Source: Gammaproteobacteria bacterium (GTDB lineage: Bacteria > Pseudomonadota > Gammaproteobacteria > Competibacterales > Competibacteraceae). From it: a DNA stretch of 64,000 bases. Positions 35,566-43,276 of this stretch are shown here, in pieces. The stretch's first letter is position 1, and every line of letters begins with the position of its first letter. Under the pieces are notes generated by a model that saw only the letters and a list, made by a program, of their open reading frames with translations, made no database searches and had not been told where the DNA came from. A program made the position numbers and the translations under genes. The stretch is from the NCBI GenBank assembly GCA_024235135.1, contig JACKMZ010000001.1:755001-819000 (forward strand), read 5' to 3'.

Positions 35566-36963
35566 TCAGATAACCCTGGAAAACCGTTGCGTGCGTTGCT
35601 GGCGCAGATAGTGATCGAAAACCATGCAGATGTTGCGGATCAACAGCCTGCCGGTGGGGCACACGCGAATCGCGGAGTCGCTGAGCTGAATTAGGCCGTC
35701 GTTCGCCATCTCTTCCAGTTCCCGCAGTTCTTGCGCGAAATAGTCGGAAAAGTCGATGGAGAAACGTTGTTCAACGGCGCTGAAATCCAGCGCGAAATGA
35801 CAGATCAATTGGGTGATCACCGCACGCCGCAGCCGGTCATCGGCATTCAGGCGCACGCCGCGAAACACCGGTAGTCGGCCAGCGTCGATGCAGGCGTAGT
35901 AGTCCTCGGGCGTTCTCAGGTTCTGACTGTAACTCTCTTCCACCATGCCGATGGCGGTGGTGCCCAGGGCCACCAGATCGCAGTCCGCGTGCGTGCTGTA
36001 GCCCTGAAAATTTCGGTATAGCGTGCCAGCCTGTTGCGCCAGAGTCAGTTCGTCGTCGGGTTTGGCGAAATGATCCATGCCGATATAAACATAGCCCGCC
36101 GCCGTCAGGCGTTCAATGACGGTTTTCAGAATCTCCAGCTTGACCGCCGGACTCGGCAGTTCATCGTCGTGGATCTGGCGTTGAGTCTTGAACAGTTCCG
36201 GTAAATGGGCGTAATTGAATACCGCGATGCGGTCGGGATCGGCGTCGATGATGGCTTCGATGGTGCGGTCGAAGCGCGCCACATCCTGCTTGGGCAGGCC
36301 GTAGATCAAATCCACGCTGATGGATTTGAAACCCACGCGCCGGGCCGCGTCCATCACGGTTAGCGTGATGTCCGGCGGTTGGATGCGATTGACGGCTTGT
36401 TGCACGTCCGGATCGAAATCCTGCACGCCGATGCTGAGCCGGTTGAAACCCAGTTCCCGCAGCAGAGCGATGGTGTCGGCATCGGCTTCGCGGGGATCGA
36501 CTTCGATGGAGTATTCCCCACTGTCGTCCGTCAACAGGTGGAAATGCTCGCCGGTCACACGCATGAGATCACGCATTTCCCGCGCGCTGATGAAGGTGGG
36601 TGTGCCGCCGCCCCAATGCAGTTGGGTGACGGGGCGGGTATTGTCGAACAACGCGCCTTGCAAGGCGATTTCCCGGTGCAGATGATCCAGATAGGGCGCG
36701 GCCCGTTGCCGATTCTTGGTGACGATCCGGTTGCAGGCGCAATAAAAGCAGACCGTGTCGCAGAACGGAATATGCAGGTACAGGGACAGCGGCCGCGCAC
36801 TGGCGTTGCTGGCTCGCGCCACTTCCCGATAGTCGGCTTCGGCGAAACCTTCGTGAAACTGAAGCGCCGTGGGATAGGACGTGTAGCGCGGACCGGCCTT
36901 GTCGTATTTGCCGATCAATTCGGCGTCGAAGACGACGGCGGTGGAAGGGCGGTGAGACGGCAA
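35566..36963 (-). CDS. hemN: Oxygen-independent coproporphyrinogen III oxidase
   Basis: HemN is the radical-SAM enzyme that decarboxylates coproporphyrinogen III to protoporphyrinogen IX without oxygen. The 465-residue protein shows YTSYPTALQFHEGF, the iron-sulphur motif CDTVCFYC within YLHIPFCDTVCFYCACNRIV, and the GGGTPTFIS segment. The extra cysteine directly after the motif is typical of true HemN rather than HemW. It fits an organism that makes haem under low oxygen, as do the nif genes. I looked for an FNR half-site pair upstream and did not find a convincing one. Confidence 0.95.
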   Translation of the reverse strand: MPSHRPSTAVVFDAELIGKYDKAGPRYTSYPTALQFHEGFAEADYREVARASNASARPLSLYLHIPFCDTVCFYCACNRIVTKNRQRAAPYLDHLHREIALQGALFDNTRPVTQLHWGGGTPTFISAREMRDLMRVTGEHFHLLTDDSGEYSIEVDPREADADTIALLRELGFNRLSIGVQDFDPDVQQAVNRIQPPDITLTVMDAARRVGFKSISVDLIYGLPKQDVARFDRTIEAIIDADPDRIAVFNYAHLPELFKTQRQIHDDELPSPAVKLEILKTVIERLTAAGYVYIGMDHFAKPDDELTLAQQAGTLYRNFQGYSTHADCDLVALGTTAIGMVEESYSQNLRTPEDYYACIDAGRLPVFRGVRLNADDRLRRAVITQLICHFALDFSAVEQRFSIDFSDYFAQELRELEEMANDGLIQLSDSAIRVCPTGRLLIRNICMVFDHYLRQQRTQRFSRVI

Positions 36964-37072
36964 ATGTTACTCCTTGGTCACGTTCTTTTTGGGGCGTGCC
37001 GCCAGTGTGGCGATCGCTTCAGTGATTTTAGAATGTGCCGGATGGGCGGTCGGGTCTTGCACAGGCGCGAAA

Positions 37073-37546
37073 TTACCACAGCGGTGGTTTCATCACCATC
37101 AAATAGAATATCGCGATGATGCCGAGGAAGGCAGGCCAGCCCAAGGCGTACCAGATTCTCATGTAGAGGTCGTGCCGTGCATCGGGCGGAGATCCCGCGG
37201 CGTGCAGGGCCGCCGCGTTGCGGGCGACACGCCATTGCAGCCAGACCACCGGTAACCAACAGCAACCGATCAGCACGAACAGGACGAGGCTCGCGGCCAC
37301 CCAGGGAGTGTGCAGCGGGATGCCGGCCAATAGCGTCATGGCGATACCGGTCAGCGGCTGAGCGATCACCGCCGGGGCCGTGAACACCGTGTCAGCCAGC
37401 ACCACCTGTCGCGAAGTATGCGCAATCGCCGCAATATCGCGGCCGCGATCGGCACGCCACATGAAAAAAGCCGTACCCAGCCCAGTGCCGAACAATAAGG
37501 TCGAGGAGAGGATGTGGACCCATTTGAGCGGCAGATAAAACTCCAT
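37073..37546 (-). CDS. DUF2269 family membrane protein
   Basis: This is a 157-residue protein with four predicted membrane helices (starting YLPLKWVHILSSTLLFGTGL, with others near 45-65, 75-100 and 135-155) and an arginine-rich cytoplasmic loop. It matches the uncharacterised DUF2269 family. The ATG at 37546 shares one base with the stop codon of the upstream SDR-DoxX gene (TGATG), so the two are translationally coupled. The function is unknown; a membrane redox partner of the coupled gene is a reasonable guess only. Confidence 0.82.
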   Translation of the reverse strand: MEFYLPLKWVHILSSTLLFGTGLGTAFFMWRADRGRDIAAIAHTSRQVVLADTVFTAPAVIAQPLTGIAMTLLAGIPLHTPWVAASLVLFVLIGCCWLPVVWLQWRVARNAAALHAAGSPPDARHDLYMRIWYALGWPAFLGIIAIFYLMVMKPPLW

Positions 37547-38838
37547 CAGCGTTGATCCTCGATGATCAGATACACGAGCAGCAAGGGCGACAGGGCCAGA
37601 TTTTTCAGCAATCCGCCGAACATATCCAGCCACAGCGTCGGCACGCCGATGCCCAGCCCGAGGGTGTAGGCGCACACCGAGCAGAACATCAGGACGCCGA
37701 CGAGACGCGGTTTGAAACCGGCCGCTAGCGCGACGCCCAACGCGATGTCCAACACGCTTGTTGCGATCACCATCCCCGCCTGATAGGCGGCGGCGACGCC
37801 GAGACCGTCAAGAATGGGCCGATACTGGTCAGGCTGGGCCAGCAGTCCGGATAGCCCGGACAGCCACCAAATCGCCACGAACGTCCAGCGCAGGGTCGGG
37901 CGCAAGAGGTAAAGTCGGGCGTGCCAGCGATCCTGCACGAAGCTCGGCGAATGGCGCAGGATTTCGGAAATCGAACGGGGACGGTAGCCGGCCGCCGCGC
38001 CGAGTTGCTCATAGGCGTCCGCCGACCCGACGTTGCCCCGCTTCAACAACTTCCAGATCACCGAAGTCATCGGGCCTTGGCCCAGTCTATCGCCGAGCGC
38101 GAACAGGGCGTCGATCAAGCGGTTAGGAACTCGGATCGTCCAGGGTTTGGGGAAACCCAGCCAGCCGCGCACCAGGCCGAGATAATCCCGGTAGCTCAGG
38201 ACTTCCGGCCCGACGGCGATCCACAAACGGTTGGGTGGCAAGGTTTCGGTCAGGGCGTTGACCGTTATCGCGGCCAGATCTTCCAGCAAGATCGGCTGCA
38301 TTTTCTGGTCGCCATCGCCCGGCAAAAACAGCAAGAACGGTAACGCGGCCAATGCACGCAACAATGAAGTGCCGCCATAGGAGCCGCGTACGGACACCAC
38401 CACCGAGGGCCGGATTACAATGGCGTTCGGTATGGATCTGAGTAGAAACTCATCGAAGCGGTGCTTGGATTCGATGAACTCGCCGTCCTGCGGTTCGCCT
38501 AACGCCGAAATCTGCACGAATCTTTCGATGCCTTTGTTGGCGCAGGCTTCGGCCAGGGCTTTGGGCGCCTCGAAATGAATCGCCGAGAAATCACCTGGCT
38601 TGTGGGCGCGCAGTATTCCCGCGCCATTGACGACGGCGTCCACGTTTTGCAAATGAGGAAGCCAGGCGGACGGAGTCCGGTAATCGCGCAGATCAAGGGA
38701 GCAATAGGCGATGCGAGGAGAGGCTGCGCTGTTGCGCAGGGTGTGCACGCAGGCGACGACGTCATGGCCCGCCTGCAACAGAGCTTCGACGATGGCGCCG
38801 CCGATGAAGCCATTGGCGCCCGTGATCAGCACCTTCAT
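37546..38838 (-). CDS. NAD(P)-dependent epimerase-type SDR fused to a DoxX-like membrane domain
   Basis: This 430-residue fusion has an N-terminal atypical short-chain dehydrogenase (residues 1-300) with the Rossmann motif TGANGFIGG and the segment AVVNGAGILRAHKPGD. The C-terminal 120 residues form four hydrophobic helices of the DoxX-like family (LLRPTLRWTFVAIWWLSGL and following). The classical YxxxK catalytic pair is not evident, as in NmrA/complex-I-assembly-like SDRs. Similar fusions are found in proteobacteria and may act on quinone or lipid substrates at the membrane. It is coupled to the DUF2269 gene. Confidence 0.86.
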   Translation of the reverse strand: MKVLITGANGFIGGAIVEALLQAGHDVVACVHTLRNSAASPRIAYCSLDLRDYRTPSAWLPHLQNVDAVVNGAGILRAHKPGDFSAIHFEAPKALAEACANKGIERFVQISALGEPQDGEFIESKHRFDEFLLRSIPNAIVIRPSVVVSVRGSYGGTSLLRALAALPFLLFLPGDGDQKMQPILLEDLAAITVNALTETLPPNRLWIAVGPEVLSYRDYLGLVRGWLGFPKPWTIRVPNRLIDALFALGDRLGQGPMTSVIWKLLKRGNVGSADAYEQLGAAAGYRPRSISEILRHSPSFVQDRWHARLYLLRPTLRWTFVAIWWLSGLSGLLAQPDQYRPILDGLGVAAAYQAGMVIATSVLDIALGVALAAGFKPRLVGVLMFCSVCAYTLGLGIGVPTLWLDMFGGLLKNLALSPLLLVYLIIEDQR

Positions 38839-38940
38839 GGTTGCGAACGATGGCTCGACAATGTTTTCACCTCCTCAAAACGCGGATTGCCGCCATTTTA
38901 CTCCTCCTGTCGGTGATGACCTTGATCGTCGTCCTGTTGA

Positions 38941-39132
38941 GAGGGTAGTCATGGGAATTCGCCGCGCCGTTGGTTCGGCATTTTTGATAAAGATCTTCAA
39001 TATTGGGCCGACCCCGGTCAACGTCGGCTTGGGGAAATCAATCGCAACGATGGTGGACGCGGCGTGTATTTCGAAGATCCCAATGAACACCTTCTTGAGA
39101 TCATTACTCGTCCTTATGGAAGTGACGGATAA
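38941..39132 (+). pseudogene. C-terminal remnant of a VOC/glyoxalase-family protein
   Basis: The frame with codons from 38941 to the stop at 39130-39132 encodes a stretch containing QYWADPGQRRLGEINRNDGG, followed by GVYFEDPNEHLLEIITRP. That matches the C-terminal half of VOC superfamily proteins, with the metal-ligand Glu in HLLEIITRP. No start codon or N-terminal half is in frame upstream, and a stop lies at 38938-38940. The 5' half has been lost or scrambled, so I call it a decayed gene. Confidence 0.75.
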
Positions 39133-39216
39133 TGCCCAATAAATCGCTCCACGCGACGTGTTTGTCACCGCGGCGCGGTGTGAAAATGGCGCCTGAACGT
39201 GTATAGAGGAAAATCC

Positions 39217-39885
39217 ATGGCGAAAATACTTTTAACGGGATTCGAAGCTTACGGAAATACGCCCGATAACCCGGCGGAATCGGTCGCACGTAGACTGGAT
39301 GGTAAACTGATCGATGAATCGCCGGTAATTGCGCGTATTGTTCCCAATAACTTTTTTGAATGCATCGATTTCGTGTGGGCCGCGATTACCGAAACTTCAC
39401 CGGATATTGTGGTCATGATGGGTGAATATGGCGGACGTGCGTTGATAACCGTCGAACGGATCGCCCAGAACTTAAACGACTCAACGCGATACGGACTTGC
39501 GGACAATAAGGGGTGTTCCCTGCAAAGCCAAATGACGATTGCCGACGGCCCCGCTGCGTACTATTCGACGCTGCCTATTCGTGCCATGGTAAAAGCTATG
39601 CGGGAATCCGGCATTCCTTCTGATATTTCGGACGCTCCAGGCACGTTCTGCTGTAATCATTTGATGTACGGCATCCTTCATCGCTTACATGTAAACAACC
39701 TTCCCGTTCGCGCCGGATGGATTCACCTTCCCCATCTTCCGAGCGTTGCGGCGCTACCTGACAATCTTGGCGCTCCGAGCATGTCGGTGGAAACATCCGC
39801 AACAGGCGTCGAAATTGGGCTGCGGGCTATCCTCAAGCATTCAGAAGATATCAAAGAGCCTATTCTGTCGCGGCTTCAAATTTAG
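39217..39885 (+). CDS. Pyroglutamyl-peptidase I (peptidase C15)
   Basis: This 222-residue cysteine peptidase removes N-terminal pyroglutamate from peptides. It starts AKILLTGFEAYGNTPDNPAE, as in Pcp enzymes. The catalytic triad candidates are the Glu in MGEYGGRALITVERIAQN, the Cys in DAPGTFCCNHLMY and the His in RAGWIHLPHLP. The start at 39217 is set by GAGG seven bases upstream; an in-frame codon at 39199 would add six residues. Codon use and GC are slightly lower than in neighbouring genes, and the gene sits beside a pseudogene, so acquisition by transfer is possible. Confidence 0.88.
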   Translation: MAKILLTGFEAYGNTPDNPAESVARRLDGKLIDESPVIARIVPNNFFECIDFVWAAITETSPDIVVMMGEYGGRALITVERIAQNLNDSTRYGLADNKGCSLQSQMTIADGPAAYYSTLPIRAMVKAMRESGIPSDISDAPGTFCCNHLMYGILHRLHVNNLPVRAGWIHLPHLPSVAALPDNLGAPSMSVETSATGVEIGLRAILKHSEDIKEPILSRLQI

Positions 39886-40330
39886 TCGACTCAGCCTGGT
39901 AAGGTAGGCAACTGGTTATCCAACATGCCCGCGCTCATTGCTTTCAGAAACTGGCAGCTAAAATTGGCTCAACACCGAACCTATAACGTGCGGGACGGCA
40001 CAGCTCATTTGAGCTATTCGGAATACAGGAGAAATATTTTAATTGCCGGGTTATTAAAACCTGTTGCGAAGTCTTGAAAGACCCAACGCTGTTTAAATAT
40101 TTTAAAATTTCGTTGATTAAGAGAGCATCGTCGGAAAAATCAGATAACTGAGATAAAAGGGCAGATTAATGAGTTTGCTTAGATCCCATGGTATTTGATG
40201 TGTGCAAAAGCATTGGATTGAGCCATCAATGCTCCTTACATGCCGACAAAATTGTCATGCGCACAATTCTTTTGTAACAGTACCCTTTTCCCTGTAGATG
40301 AATTGACATCACGGTGCCGGAGGAACGGTT
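39886..40330. other. AT-rich intergenic stretch
   Basis: About 445 bases of lower GC than the rest of the window. A 50-codon open frame (39925-40077, starting MPALIAFRNWQLKL) has no ribosome-binding site and no family resemblance. Short AT tracts (around 40093-40115) and a 6-base inverted repeat AGCTCA-TT-TGAGCT near 40000 are present. It probably contains the promoter of the following secreted-protein gene. Confidence 0.4.
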
Positions 40331-40614
40331 ATGAACATTCGCGCAAACTTATTGTTGTCCTGCTTCTGGGCCTCGCGGCTCCGATCGGTTTGGGCGGTCT
40401 TGTCTTGCCAGCCTACGCCCAAGAAAACGACGGCGACTCGCAGGGAGACTATGCGAGCGATCAGACAGATCAGACAATGACCGAAAATACAGCCGAAGCG
40501 CCTGACGACTCAGCTCCCGCCAATCCCCAATCGGATGTTGACTTCAGCAATCTCGACGTCGGTGAACCCAATGGGGGTCAACAACTGTATGGTGTCCGTT
40601 CAATGATGAAATAG
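40331..40614 (+). pseudogene. Secreted acidic protein with a frameshift after the start codon
   Basis: An ATG at 40331 with a strong GGAGGAACGG ribosome-binding site begins MNIRA but soon leaves the sensible frame. Two bases into register, the downstream frame encodes a clear signal peptide (RKLIVVLLLGLAAPIGLGGL, cleavage near AYAQ) and an acidic mature region rich in Asp, Gln and Ser to a stop at 40612-40614. Removing one GC from the CGCGC at 40340-40344 would give MNIRKLIVVLLLGLAA, a perfect export signal. So the gene is either frameshifted or carries a sequencing error. The product would be a small exported protein of unknown function. Confidence 0.62.
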
Positions 40615-40632
40615 ACCCGCCGCCGTGTTCGA

Positions 40633-40653
40633 TGGCGCCGAAAAAAGGCGCCA
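40633..40653. terminator. Hairpin between convergent genes
   Basis: TGGCGCC, a 7-base GAAAAAA loop, and GGCGCCA form a perfect 7-base stem between the convergent secreted-protein gene and rtcB. No long T-run follows on either strand, so terminator activity is plausible but not certain. Confidence 0.5.
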
Positions 40654-40662
40654 CCCGCCCGA

Positions 40663-41859
40663 TTATCCCTTTACGCAAATCACTTGCTTGAGGGTATGTA
40701 CCACCTCCACTAGATCGCTCTGGTTGGCCATGACTTCGTCGATGTCCTTATAGGCGCCGGGAATTTCGTCGATCACGCTTTCGTCCTTACGGCATTCCAC
40801 GCCGTGGGTTTGCCGTTCCATGTCTTCCAGGTTGAATTGCCGCTTGGCCTTGCTGCGGCTCATGCGCCGTCCCGCGCCGTGGGAACAGGAACAGAACGAT
40901 TCGGCGTTGCCTTTGCCTCGCACGATGAAGGACTTCGCGCCCATGCTGCCGGGGATGATGCCGAGTTCGCCTTCGCCCGCGCGAATGGCCCCTTTACGGG
41001 TAACGTACACCTGCGCCCCGTAGTGTTCCTCGATGGCCACGTAATTGTGATGGCAGTTGATGGCTTCCTTGGTGATCTCGAAACCCGGCAGGCGTTGCTT
41101 CAGGACATCCAGAATCAGATGCATCATTTCCCGGCGGTTGGTCAGGGCATAATCCTGCGCCCAATGGACCGCCTCCACGTAATCGTCGAAATGCTCGGCG
41201 CCTTCCTCGAAATATGCCAGATCGCGATCCGGCAACTGCTGAAGATGGCGTTCCATGTCCTTACGCGCCAGTGCGATGAAATACCGGCCGATCACGTTGC
41301 CGATGCCCCGGCTACCGGAGTGCAGCATCACCCAGACGTTCTGGTCTTCGTCCAGACACAGCTCGATGAAATGATTGCCGCCGCCTAGCGTACCCAGTTG
41401 TCTGGCCCAGGTGCGGGGTAGGTTTTTCATCATTTTCTGGATACCGGGATGTTTGCCGATGAGCTGATCCAGTCCCTTGTCCAAGGCCCGCAGGGTCGAT
41501 GCCTGCGCCGCGTTGTCCTTGTGTTCGGCAAATCCCACCGGCACGGCCGCTTCGATGCCGCTGCGCACCGTGCGCAGATTATCCGGTAACTGTTCGGCCG
41601 TTAGGCTGAGCCGCACGGCATTCATGCCGCAGCCGATATCCACGCCGATGGCCGCCGGAATGATGGCGCCACGGGTCGGAATCACTGAGCCCACGGTTGC
41701 GCCGATGCCAGTATGCACGTCCGGCATGACCGCGATATGGCCATGCAAAATGGGCAGTTGGGCCATGTTGATTAGCTGTTGCATGGCGCTGCCTTCGACT
41801 TCGTCGGTGTAAATCTTGATAGGGACTTGGCCCTTGTTGATGGTTTGTTTGATTGGCAT
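40663..41859 (-). CDS. rtcB: RNA-splicing ligase RtcB
   Basis: RtcB joins RNA 2',3'-cyclic phosphate or 3'-phosphate ends to 5'-OH ends using GTP and Mn2+. The 398-residue protein has MPDVHTGIGATVGSVIP, GVDIGCGMNAVRL with the metal-ligand Cys, LGGGNHFIEL, and the HGAGRRMSR motif that carries the guanylated histidine. No archease, RtcA or RtcR is encoded nearby, so the usual sigma-54 rtc operon context is absent. Confidence 0.94.
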   Translation of the reverse strand: MPIKQTINKGQVPIKIYTDEVEGSAMQQLINMAQLPILHGHIAVMPDVHTGIGATVGSVIPTRGAIIPAAIGVDIGCGMNAVRLSLTAEQLPDNLRTVRSGIEAAVPVGFAEHKDNAAQASTLRALDKGLDQLIGKHPGIQKMMKNLPRTWARQLGTLGGGNHFIELCLDEDQNVWVMLHSGSRGIGNVIGRYFIALARKDMERHLQQLPDRDLAYFEEGAEHFDDYVEAVHWAQDYALTNRREMMHLILDVLKQRLPGFEITKEAINCHHNYVAIEEHYGAQVYVTRKGAIRAGEGELGIIPGSMGAKSFIVRGKGNAESFCSCSHGAGRRMSRSKAKRQFNLEDMERQTHGVECRKDESVIDEIPGAYKDIDEVMANQSDLVEVVHTLKQVICVKG

Positions 41860-41957
41860 GGTTGCTTTCCTGCATTGAGGACGCCGGCCACCGGACGGCG
41901 CGGCGGTTTGCCCAAGCAGACGGGCTGCGCGCCGCGGGGGCGATGCTTCGTCCTCGT

Positions 41958-42680
41958 TTAATTATCCAGTATCTCGGCCAAAGCCTGTTCGATACGTTGG
42001 TAGAGTTCACTGACCCACGGCGGTGTGCGCGCCGGGGGGATCAGATGGCCTTCCCGCGGGTCGGTCGGTGCGATGATGACCCGGACTTGTTCCTTGCCGA
42101 TCGCGTGCACCAGGATGTACAGCTCCTCGATCGACGGATCGCCCATCGCCAGGCAGCCGCTTGATACGGATTTGCCGTGGATGAAGATGTCCGATCCAGG
42201 ATTCGTCCGGCCATCGCGGCGAGCTTTCTCCCAGTCAAAAGCGTTGGGATAGTTCAGCTTCATCGAGAGATGAAAAGCACTATTGGGATTCAGATATTCG
42301 ATCCCGTACACGCCTTCCGGCACCTGTGCGTCGCCTTCCATTAGCTTGGGACCCAAGCTGCCGCTGGCGGCTTGGATCGGATAAGCGTGGACCCAATGCC
42401 AGCCTTGTCTGGATTGCGCCCAGAGTTCCAGACGCTTTTGGTCCTTGACGGCAAACAGCAAAATCCGTTGCGGGGGGTATTCGACACCGGCTCGATGAAA
42501 ACGATCCCTGAGGCGCTCACCGGCCGTCTGATCATAGTGTTCGATGATGTCGTCGGAGGTGTATTTGCCGGCGGCCATGAGGTAATAGGGATACCAATAC
42601 GGCCGACCGAGAAAATAACCGGCGGCCAGGATACCGACGAGCAACGCACCGCCAATAAGGCGTTGGGTTGCCCCGCTCAC
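41958..42680 (-). CDS. L,D-transpeptidase (YkuD family)
   Basis: This 240-residue protein has an N-terminal membrane anchor (LIGGALLVGILAAGYFLG) and a periplasmic YkuD catalytic domain. The active-site motif appears as IFIHGKSVSSGCLAMGD, with the catalytic cysteine in SGC and the histidine in IHG. Such enzymes cross-link peptidoglycan or attach proteins to it. The start is a GTG at 42680. It follows pgsA by 28 bases on the same strand. Confidence 0.88.
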   Translation of the reverse strand: MSGATQRLIGGALLVGILAAGYFLGRPYWYPYYLMAAGKYTSDDIIEHYDQTAGERLRDRFHRAGVEYPPQRILLFAVKDQKRLELWAQSRQGWHWVHAYPIQAASGSLGPKLMEGDAQVPEGVYGIEYLNPNSAFHLSMKLNYPNAFDWEKARRDGRTNPGSDIFIHGKSVSSGCLAMGDPSIEELYILVHAIGKEQVRVIIAPTDPREGHLIPPARTPPWVSELYQRIEQALAEILDN

Positions 42681-42708
42681 GCCAGAGGAACGATGTCGAT
42701 CGGTACTT

Positions 42709-43272
42709 TCACGCCCCTTGCCGTTTCAGAATCGGCCACGCCGCCACCAAATACACCACCATCGACCACAGTGTCAGGCCCGCCGCGATGAACAGCAACA
42801 CCAGACCGGCTTCCAGGGTGGGCAGAGGCCCCAGGGGTTTGCGGTACAGCAGCAGGATCAAGGCGATCATCTGCATCGTGGTTTTCCACTTACCCAGGCG
42901 GTTGACGGCCACGTTGCCCTGTTTGCCGAGCTGAGCCATCCATTCCCTCAGGGCCGAGATGGTGATTTCCCGGCCTACGATGACGGCGGCGGCAATGGCC
43001 ATGCCCGGTGTCGGGATGGCTTGTACCAACAGCACCAGCGATACGGCCACGATGAGTTTGTCGGCTACCGGATCGAGAAACGCGCCAAAAGCGGAGGTTT
43101 GTTGCCAACGGCGTGCGAGGTGGCCATCCAGCCAATCGGTGATGCCCGCCAGTCCGAAGATAATGGCGCAAGCCAGATTCGACCAGGAAACGGGCAGATA
43201 GAAGGTGCCTACCAGCAGAGGGATGAGGAAGATCCTCGTCAACGTGAGGAGGGTGGGCAATTTCAAAAGCAT
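42709..43272 (-). CDS. pgsA: CDP-diacylglycerol-glycerol-3-phosphate 3-phosphatidyltransferase
   Basis: PgsA makes phosphatidylglycerol phosphate from CDP-diacylglycerol and glycerol-3-phosphate. The 187-residue membrane protein carries the CDP-alcohol phosphotransferase motif DWLDGHLAR-x9-GAFLDPVADK. The ATG at 43272 (MLLKLPTLLTLTRI) starts 4 bases after the uvrC stop, the conserved uvrC-pgsA order of gammaproteobacteria. A longer frame upstream overlaps uvrC and is not likely. Confidence 0.94.
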   Translation of the reverse strand: MLLKLPTLLTLTRIFLIPLLVGTFYLPVSWSNLACAIIFGLAGITDWLDGHLARRWQQTSAFGAFLDPVADKLIVAVSLVLLVQAIPTPGMAIAAAVIVGREITISALREWMAQLGKQGNVAVNRLGKWKTTMQMIALILLLYRKPLGPLPTLEAGLVLLFIAAGLTLWSMVVYLVAAWPILKRQGA

Positions 43273-43276
43273 GGAG

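Noticed and set aside
36964..37072. An FNR site upstream of hemN
   Set aside because: No TTGAT-N4-ATCAA-like sequence with acceptable mismatches is present.
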